This document shows, piece after piece, positions 30,438 through 35,798 of a DNA stretch of 35,798 nt (the first letter of the stretch is position 1; each line of letters begins with the position of its first letter). The DNA lies in the NCBI GenBank assembly GCA_045652745.1, contig JAZRUW010000006.1, positions 1-35,798 of the forward strand, read 5' to 3'. Source of the DNA: RGIG2041 sp045652745 (GTDB lineage Bacteria > Bacillota > Clostridia > UBA1381 > UMGS1253). Made by a program: the position numbers and the translations under genes. A model generated the notes under the pieces. That model was not told the origin of the DNA, ran no database searches, and saw only the letters and a program-made list of their open reading frames with translations.

Positions 30438-30719
30438 GTGGAGATAACGGATATCAGAGTGAGAAAGATTAATGCAGAGGGTAAGATGAAGGCCGTTGTT
30501 TCGGTGACCTTTGATAACGCTATCGTTGTTCATGATATTAAGATTATCGAGGGACAGGATAAGTTATTTATTGCTATGCCGAGCAGAAAGACGGCGGACG
30601 GAGAATTCAAAGACATTGCCCATCCGATCAATGCGCAAATGCGTGAGTATCTGGAAAATGCAATTCTGGCAAAGTACGAGACCGCATTGGCTGAAGAAGT
30701 CGCTGAAATTGCAGAATAA
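30438..30719 (+). CDS. spoVG: SpoVG, RNA-binding regulator
   Basis: 93 residues. SpoVG is a small conserved RNA/nucleic-acid-binding protein affecting septum formation, sporulation and surface traits. It begins (M)EITDIRVRKINAEGKMKAVVSVTFDN and has LFIAMPSRKTADGEFKDIAHPIN. The GTG at 30438 is chosen because GGGAGGTG lies 6 nt upstream; a longer frame would run through the SD. It is divergent from murC and convergent with the LCP gene. Confidence 0.97.
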   Translation: MEITDIRVRKINAEGKMKAVVSVTFDNAIVVHDIKIIEGQDKLFIAMPSRKTADGEFKDIAHPINAQMREYLENAILAKYETALAEEVAEIAE

Positions 30720-30733
30720 TTAAATTTCTTACG

Positions 30734-30763
30734 AAAAAGGACTACCAATTGGTAGTCCTTTTT
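30734..30763. terminator. Bidirectional terminator between spoVG and LCP gene
   Basis: Perfect 13-bp stem AAAAAGGACTACC/GGTAGTCCTTTTT around AATT, with A/T tracts at both ends. It serves both convergent genes. Confidence 0.93.
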
Positions 30764-30774
30764 GCATGTTGTTT

Positions 30775-32235
30775 TCAGATGCCGTCCGGATAATCGTTAG
30801 GATTCTGCGTTGGTTTCTCGGCCGGTTTTTCTGCCGGCTTATCCTCTTCATCCTTCGGCGGCTTGGACGGCTCTTGCTCGTCCTCCTTGTTGTCTTCATT
30901 CTTATCTTTGTCAGTTGTTTTATCTTCGTCCTTATTTGTGTCCTTATCCTTGTCTGAAGTTTCCTTGTCATCGTCGCGGATTGCTTCATCGTCTTCCGGC
31001 GGCGTTTGGTCTTCGGGTTCGAGGGTTTGGTTCGCATCTACATCGTCTGCATCGGTTACGCCGTTGTTCGGCTTGCCCGGAGATGAGATTTTCTTGACCT
31101 TCGGATTCTTAAAGCCGATTTCTTTGGCCAGGTCTTCAGCTGCTTCAGCGTCGTATACGAAATAAGAGATACCGCTGCTACCGTAATTGCCGGCTGCGCC
31201 CGGTAACATATAGGACTTGATGTTTTCTGCGTCAATACCGACAACGGCTGCGCCGTATTTGATGGCATCGTTTGCGGTGATACTCGTTTTTACATACGGC
31301 TCCATGGCTTTATATAAATCCGGCAGTTTGGTTAAATTCTTTGCAGTTGCATGCTGCTCAATCACGGCACTGATAAATTTGCGCTGTACTTCTGTACGCG
31401 CCAAATCGGCCTGTGCATATACGCTTCTGCAACGCACGAGCTGTTCGGCTTTGTCACCGTCAAGTAGCTGCATGCCCGGATAGAGGTCAATGTCTAAATT
31501 CTGAAGCGGGTCGTAGTATTTCATACGTACCGGTACGTTGAAACGTACGCCGCCTAAAATGTCAATCGCCTCACGGAAGCCTTTAAAGTTAATCATGGCG
31601 TAGAAATTAATGGGCATGCCGGTTACATCACGCACCTGTGAAATCAGGCCGGCCATACCTTTTGCGGCATAGACGGAATTGATTTTTGCATAGCCGCTTC
31701 CGCCGTACGGGTTCGGAACGCGCGTATCACGCGGTACGGACAGCAAACTGATTTCTTTGGTTTGGTTGTTGAGTACGGCGAGCATAATCGTATCTGTGTT
31801 TGTGCCGCCGCCGTCTGCACCGACCAAAAGAACGGTCACCATATTGTCCTGAATTTCATCCTGTGCATTTAAAATATCTTCGTTGGTTTCGCCGATTAAG
31901 GGGTTATTTAAAAACGTAATGAGTTTACAGCTGCCGACCAAGAGCAAAACGAGTGCGATGACAAACGCCAAAAGCATAATTTTTCGTTTTTTTTGCGACG
32001 GCTTTTTGCCGCCAGAGCCCCCCGTGCCCGACGTTTTTTTTGCGGTTGGTTTTTTCGCTTTGGGGGCAGATGTTTTTCGACTGCTCGGCGCAGCACCTGC
32101 ACGGCGACGGGGCATTTCGGACGCATAGCGATCCTCTAAGCCCTGCGGCTGGGGAATGTCAAAAGAGATGTTGGTCTTTTTTCTATTTATATCCTCACTT
32201 GAAAAACTGTTTACGATGATTTCATTTTCTTTCAA
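30775..32235 (-). CDS. LytR-CpsA-Psr (LCP) family cell-wall polymer ligase
   Basis: 486 residues. LCP enzymes move teichoic acids or other polymers from undecaprenyl carriers to peptidoglycan. A basic cytoplasmic N-terminus (about 1-85, with RRR and KK-rich runs) is followed by one membrane helix (about 86-106). The LCP domain has VTVLLVGADGGG, NTDTIMLA, SLLSVPRDTRV and a QADLARTEVQRKFI stretch, carrying the conserved Asp and Arg residues. The last 110 or so residues form an unusual, highly charged D/E/K/P tail of low complexity. The start is TTG 32235, 8 nt after GGAGG; TTG 32241 is only 2 nt from it. It has a consensus promoter and is monocistronic. Confidence 0.93.
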   Translation of the reverse strand: MKENEIIVNSFSSEDINRKKTNISFDIPQPQGLEDRYASEMPRRRAGAAPSSRKTSAPKAKKPTAKKTSGTGGSGGKKPSQKKRKIMLLAFVIALVLLLVGSCKLITFLNNPLIGETNEDILNAQDEIQDNMVTVLLVGADGGGTNTDTIMLAVLNNQTKEISLLSVPRDTRVPNPYGGSGYAKINSVYAAKGMAGLISQVRDVTGMPINFYAMINFKGFREAIDILGGVRFNVPVRMKYYDPLQNLDIDLYPGMQLLDGDKAEQLVRCRSVYAQADLARTEVQRKFISAVIEQHATAKNLTKLPDLYKAMEPYVKTSITANDAIKYGAAVVGIDAENIKSYMLPGAAGNYGSSGISYFVYDAEAAEDLAKEIGFKNPKVKKISSPGKPNNGVTDADDVDANQTLEPEDQTPPEDDEAIRDDDKETSDKDKDTNKDEDKTTDKDKNEDNKEDEQEPSKPPKDEEDKPAEKPAEKPTQNPNDYPDGI

Positions 32236-32277
32236 GTTCAAGGCCTCCGTTTCTGTTTATGTACAATAGATATTTCT

Positions 32278-32307
32278 ATTATAGCACCATTCATGTTTTA
32301 CTGTCAA
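32278..32307 (-). promoter_or_regulatory. Promoter of LCP gene
   Basis: Leftward TTGACA (32302-32307), 18 nt, TATAAT (32278-32283). Both hexamers are exact consensus. Confidence 0.85.
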
Positions 32308-32398
32308 TTGTAATACATGTGTATTTTGGTATGTTTACAAAAAGTTTATAACTATAATTTAACAAACGCTTTAAACCGGCAAATTGTTCCGTAGGCGG

Positions 32399-32426
32399 TT
32401 GATTTTTCTTGGAATTGTGATATAAT
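32399..32426 (+). promoter_or_regulatory. Promoter of HAD phosphatase gene
   Basis: TTGATT (32399-32404), 16 nt, TATAAT (32421-32426), about 35 nt before the start codon. Confidence 0.65.
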
Positions 32427-32460
32427 AAACGTAATGGTTTTGGAATGCGAGGAGGAAACT

Positions 32461-33252
32461 ATGCAGCAGATTTTAGATAAAAAAGGGTTTATATGTGATA
32501 TGGACGGCGTGATTTATCACGGCGAAAAAATTTTGGATGGTGTGCATGAGTTTGTCCAGTGGATGCAGACAACCAATAAAAAGTTTGTTTTTTTAACAAA
32601 CAGTCCCGAAAGAACGCCGCATGAGCTTAGTATGAAACTGGAAAGAATGGGGCTTAGTGTATCGCCCGAACATTTTTACACGAGTGCGATGGCGACGGCG
32701 GCGTTTTTAAACAGTCAGAATCCGGGATGTACCGCTTATGTTATCGGCGAAGCGGCGCTGACGAAGGCGCTTTATGACCAACATATTTATATGAACGACG
32801 TAAATCCGGATTATGTTGTGGTGGGTGAAACCAGAACTTACAGTTTTGAAAAAATTGAAAAGGCGATTGAACTGGTGCTCAAAGGTGCGAAACTGATTGG
32901 CGCAAATCCGGACGTTACGGGACCGACCGCGAGAGGGATTGCACCGGCGACGGGTTCTTTGATTGCGCCGATTGAAATTGCCACGGAGAGGAAGGCCTAT
33001 TTTGTAGGCAAACCCAACCCTATTATGCTGCGGCACGGACTTAATAAACTCGGTTGTCACAGTGAAGAAATTGCCTTTGTCGGCGATAGAATGGATACGG
33101 ATATTATTGCAGGCATTGAGTCGAATGTGGATACGATTTTGGTGCTTTCCGGTGTGACATCCGAAGAGGATATTCAAAAATTCCCGTACAGACCGAAATA
33201 TGTTTTCGGCGGTGTCGGCGACATTGTGAAATGTATAAATAAAAAAGCATAG
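32461..33252 (+). CDS. HAD-IIA family sugar/nucleotide phosphatase (NagD-like)
   Basis: 263 residues. The HAD core is complete: CDMDGVIYHG (nucleophile Asp13, acid/base Asp15), FLTNSPERT (motif II Thr/Ser), GKPNPIM (motif III Lys), and GDRMDTDI (motif IV). A C2-type cap lies between motifs II and III. Members dephosphorylate UMP/GMP, p-nitrophenyl phosphate or sugar phosphates; the substrate here cannot be told. ATG 32461 has GAGGAGG upstream, and an in-frame ATG 27 nt earlier has none. Confidence 0.92.
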   Translation: MQQILDKKGFICDMDGVIYHGEKILDGVHEFVQWMQTTNKKFVFLTNSPERTPHELSMKLERMGLSVSPEHFYTSAMATAAFLNSQNPGCTAYVIGEAALTKALYDQHIYMNDVNPDYVVVGETRTYSFEKIEKAIELVLKGAKLIGANPDVTGPTARGIAPATGSLIAPIEIATERKAYFVGKPNPIMLRHGLNKLGCHSEEIAFVGDRMDTDIIAGIESNVDTILVLSGVTSEEDIQKFPYRPKYVFGGVGDIVKCINKKA

Positions 33253-33256
33253 TCGC

Positions 33257-33285
33257 TTGATACAATTCGGCTTTTGTGATAAAAT
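33257..33285 (+). promoter_or_regulatory. Promoter of ECF S-component gene
   Basis: TTGATA (33257-33262), 17 nt, TAAAAT (33280-33285). It begins 4 nt after the HAD gene stop. Confidence 0.65.
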
Positions 33286-33310
33286 GGGTACGACAAGAGG
33301 GGGAGTTGAC

Positions 33311-33910
33311 ATGAAACATACAAATTTGCAGTACTGGATTCGTTTGACTTTGTTTGCCGCAATACTGCTTTTGATGGTTGCCACGGGGCTCGGTTATATC
33401 CGTACACCGATTTTGAATGTGACCATTCTGACCGTGCCGATTGCGGTGGCGGCCATTACGCTCGGTCCGGGTGCGGGCGCGATTATGGGCCTGATTTTCG
33501 GCTTGACCAGCGCTTGGAGCGCAATCAGCGGCGGTGGCGGCATGACAACGCTTCTGTTTAATTATCAGGCGGTCGGCACACTCATTTTGTGTATCGTCCC
33601 GCGTACGCTGATGGGATGGCTTTGCGGTCTTACATACAAGGCGATGCATCGTCTGAGCGGTGATAACGTATTTTCGGTGTGCATCGGTTCGATTGCTGCG
33701 CCATTGCTGAATACAGTTTTATTTTTGGGTACGCTTGTGGCGATGTTTTCGCACACGCCTGTTTTTGCACAGATTGCAGGTGAGAAGAGTGCCTGGCTTT
33801 TTGTATGGGGCGTATTTGTTTCCAACAGTATCGCCGAAATCATCACCTGCGGCATTATTTCCACCGCGGTGTCCAAAGCGTTGTTAGTATTCCTGAAAAA
33901 GAGAAATTGA
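33311..33910 (+). CDS. ECF transporter S component (vitamin-type substrate binder)
   Basis: 199 residues, about six membrane helices. S components bind a vitamin or similar small molecule and work with the shared EcfT/EcfA module, whose genes are not in this window. The pattern LLLMVATGLGYIRTPILNVTILTVPIAVAAITLGPGAGAIMG and GLTSAWSAISG fits S components of the pantothenate/folate type. I cannot name the substrate. ATG 33311 follows AGAGGGGGAG. It ends at a strong terminator. Confidence 0.85.
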   Translation: MKHTNLQYWIRLTLFAAILLLMVATGLGYIRTPILNVTILTVPIAVAAITLGPGAGAIMGLIFGLTSAWSAISGGGGMTTLLFNYQAVGTLILCIVPRTLMGWLCGLTYKAMHRLSGDNVFSVCIGSIAAPLLNTVLFLGTLVAMFSHTPVFAQIAGEKSAWLFVWGVFVSNSIAEIITCGIISTAVSKALLVFLKKRN

Positions 33911-33914
33911 TGTT

Positions 33915-33945
33915 TAAAAAACGGCGTTTTCGCCGTTTTTTATTT
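33915..33945 (+). terminator. Terminator after ECF S-component gene
   Basis: AAAAAACGGCG/CGCCGTTTTTT around TTTT, with a long T-tract. Confidence 0.92.
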
Positions 33946-33969
33946 TCTGCTTAAAAGTATGAAAAACAG

Positions 33970-33998
33970 TTGCACAAATCTGAAAAATAGGATATAAT
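33970..33998 (+). promoter_or_regulatory. Promoter of SRP RNA gene
   Basis: TTGCAC (33970-33975), 17 nt, TATAAT (33993-33998), 7 nt before the RNA 5' end. Confidence 0.85.
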
Positions 33999-34004
33999 AA
34001 TATA

Positions 34005-34273
34005 GTCGTACTAGCCGGGGTGGTAGCGGTACCCTGAACTTGCAATCCGCTATAGCAAGGGCGAATGCTCTGCCAAGGGGCGGTTTTGTATGGCAGGCGT
34101 TTGTTTTGACGGCAATGAGGCGTCGGTCCCGTGCGACCGAGACCCGTGAACCTTGTCAGGCGGGGAACCGAGCAGCAATAAGCGATGTTCCCGGTGTGAT
34201 ACGGGGGTGCCGAGGCTGAGTCGTCGGCAAACATACCGCATGGAAAACCGACTTCGAAGCAGAGCTGTATGAC
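34005..34273 (+). ncRNA. ffs: Signal recognition particle RNA, large bacterial type (scRNA)
   Basis: About 269 nt. The 5' and 3' ends pair (GTCGTAC with GTATGAC). The Alu-domain start GCCGGGGTGGTAGCGGTACCC and CTTGCAATCCGCTATAGCAAGG match the Bacillus type. The Ffh-binding S domain has GTCAGG, a GGAA tetraloop closed by CGG/CCG, and AGCAGC. The long form with an Alu domain is typical of Firmicutes. The RNA works with Ffh and FtsY in co-translational targeting. No terminator separates it from dnaX, as in Bacillus. Confidence 0.95.
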
Positions 34274-34299
34274 TTTATTTATTTGTAGGAGGAATACAC

Positions 34300-35798
34300 G
34301 TGGCATATCAGGCATTGTACCGAAAGTGGAGACCGCAGACTTTTGACGATGTAATCGGTCAGAATCATATTGTGTCTACGCTCAAAAATGAAATACTGTC
34401 CGGTAAGACGGCGCATGCGTATTTGTTTTGTGGTACGCGCGGTACCGGTAAGACCTCCTGCGCGAAAATTTTTGCAAGAGCGATTAACTGTGAAAATCCG
34501 CAAAATGCAAATCCGTGTAACGAATGCAGCATTTGCCGAGGTGTATCCGAAGGCAGTGTGCTGGATATTGTGGAAATTGACGCTGCGTCCAACAATGGTG
34601 TAGACAACATCCGCGAAATTCGCGATGAGGTTGCATACAGCGCAGCGCAGGCAAAATATAAAATCTATATCATCGACGAGGTACATATGCTCTCGTCCGG
34701 TGCGTTTAACGCACTGTTAAAAACGCTCGAAGAGCCGCCGCCGTATGTTGTGTTTATTCTGGCGACAACGGAGGCACACAAATTGCCGCCGACGATTACA
34801 TCTCGTTGTCAACGCTTTGATTTTAAGCGCATCAGCGTAAAGGATATTACGCTTCGTATGCGTGAAATTGTTACGGCAGAAAATATCGAGGCTGAGGTAG
34901 AGGCACTTGAACTGATTGCACGTCTGGCCGACGGCGGTATGCGCGATGCACTCAGTATGCTTGACCAGTGCATCAGCGCCGCAGGTACGAATATTACTCG
35001 TGAAAGTGTAGAGCAGGTGCTCGGCGTGGCCGCAGATACATTGCTTGATGACTGTATTAACGCGATTGCCTGCAAGGATACCGGCGCGGTATTAGAGGCT
35101 TTGGCGCAGACCGTTGCAAATGGCAAGGATTTAACCAATTTTACAGACCGACTGATTCAGCGGTTTCGCGATATTTTGGTGTTCGGTACCTGTAAGCAGG
35201 CGGACAAACTTTTTGATTGCGGTGCAGATGTATTGTCGGTGATTGAAAAACAGGCGAAAGCCTTTACGTCCGCACAGCTCGGTTATTGTATAGATGTGTT
35301 GACCGCGGCGCAGGCGGAGGCGAAAAATGCCAAAAGTGTGCGCGTGGTATATGAATTGGCGATGATTCGCCTGTGTGATGAAACGATGGATACTTCCCAA
35401 GCGAGCCTTTTGGCGCGCATTGAAGCGTTGGAAGGACAGTTGGCGGGCACCGCACCGGTGCGCGTGGTACAGAGCACACCGAAACCGCAGGTTATAGAGG
35501 CATCGCCGATGCAGGCAGCGCCGGTTGAGGAGCCACCGCCGTGGGAGGTGCCGCCGATACCCCAAGAACCGCCGATGACGGCGCAAGAGGCCGTCCCGGT
35601 GCCTGAAATGGTACCGCCACCGAAGCAGGCATCTGCTCCGGTACAACCGGTGCGCAAAGCAAGTGCTAAAAATGGCGGTTGGGGTGAAATTTTAAACGCA
35701 CTCAAAAAGATAGATGTTTCCTTGTTCGGCATTTTAAACGGTTGCAAAGCCAAAATTTCGGAAGGCAGCCTGTATATGCCGAATATGAATTATATTAA
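34300..35798 (+). CDS. dnaX: DNA polymerase III subunit gamma/tau, 5' part
   Basis: At least 499 residues; the frame is open to the window edge. It is the clamp-loader ATPase that loads the sliding clamp and tethers polymerases. It begins AYQALYRKWRPQTFDDVIGQ and has the P-loop GTRGTGKTS (45-53), the zinc site Cys64, Cys73, Cys76, Cys79, the Walker B IIDEVHML, the sensor 1 region ILATTEAHKLP, and the SRC arginine-finger motif. A Pro-rich linker (about 405-450) precedes the tau C-terminal part. The start is GTG 34300 with TAGGAGGAA upstream. It follows the SRP RNA gene, a classic Firmicutes order. Confidence 0.97.
   Translation, partial: MAYQALYRKWRPQTFDDVIGQNHIVSTLKNEILSGKTAHAYLFCGTRGTGKTSCAKIFARAINCENPQNANPCNECSICRGVSEGSVLDIVEIDAASNNGVDNIREIRDEVAYSAAQAKYKIYIIDEVHMLSSGAFNALLKTLEEPPPYVVFILATTEAHKLPPTITSRCQRFDFKRISVKDITLRMREIVTAENIEAEVEALELIARLADGGMRDALSMLDQCISAAGTNITRESVEQVLGVAADTLLDDCINAIACKDTGAVLEALAQTVANGKDLTNFTDRLIQRFRDILVFGTCKQADKLFDCGADVLSVIEKQAKAFTSAQLGYCIDVLTAAQAEAKNAKSVRVVYELAMIRLCDETMDTSQASLLARIEALEGQLAGTAPVRVVQSTPKPQVIEASPMQAAPVEEPPPWEVPPIPQEPPMTAQEAVPVPEMVPPPKQASAPVQPVRKASAKNGGWGEILNALKKIDVSLFGILNGCKAKISEGSLYMPNMNYI

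Noticed and set aside
35637..35680. Programmed frameshift in dnaX near an A-rich run
   Set aside because: The only A-run there is a short AAAAA within a single codon context, with no slippery heptamer plus hairpin of the kind known from E. coli dnaX; the frame stays open to the window end.

Overview
The window is a low-GC Gram-positive chromosome segment. It most likely comes from an anaerobic, spore-forming member of the Clostridia, perhaps an uncultured Oscillospirales-type gut bacterium. The evidence is a complete S10-spc-alpha ribosomal operon in Firmicutes order, zinc-type S14, S4 and L36, SpoIIP and SpoVG, a long SRP RNA with an Alu domain directly upstream of dnaX, a yybP-ykoY manganese riboswitch, many GTG/TTG starts with strong AGGAGG sites, and consensus TTGACA/TATAAT promoters. 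No insertion sequence, CRISPR array or intact prophage is visible. The lineage call is inference from gene content only.

Left end (1-1630, mostly leftward). A consensus promoter reads a tRNA-Pro(TGG), two degenerate tRNA-Ser-like segments, an intact tRNA-Ser(CGA) and a terminator. Directly upstream, also leftward, is a separate unit of about 450 nt with a promoter and a strong terminator but no long reading frame. I read it as an unidentified structured noncoding RNA. A possible 38-40 residue peptide gene lies at the extreme left. Then come an E2/CAT-like acyltransferase homologue that has lost its catalytic histidine, and the sporulation cell-wall hydrolase SpoIIP, both leftward (1634-3666).

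Centre (3734-20082). Two tandem promoters and a leader of about 300 nt with an attenuator-like hairpin drive one continuous rightward operon: rpsJ, rplC, rplD, rplW, rplB, rpsS, rplV, rpsC, rplP, rpmC, rpsQ, rplN, rplX, rplE, rpsZ, rpsH, rplF, rplR, rpsE, rpmD, rplO, secY, adk, map, a KOW-domain gene, infA, rpmJ, rpsM, rpsK, rpsD, rpoA, rplQ, then a terminator. It couples ribosome assembly, protein export, nucleotide balance, Met removal, initiation and RNA polymerase. A strongly structured 244-nt gap between rpmJ and rpsM, and a hairpin between rpsZ and rpsH, are candidate internal control elements.

Right (20177-35798). A GntP-type permease and a glycerate 2-kinase, probably one pathway, are separated by a compound palindromic repeat, a truncated P-loop ATPase remnant, an ElaA-like acetyltransferase and an unknown 166-residue protein. 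Next come a manganese-riboswitch-controlled P2A cation ATPase and a secreted protein with a stalk-like C-terminal domain. The secreted gene's promoter and ribosome site are built into the preceding terminator hairpin. Then follow murC (leftward), spoVG, an LCP-family cell-wall ligase (leftward), a HAD-IIA phosphatase, an ECF transporter S component, SRP RNA and the start of dnaX, which runs off the window.
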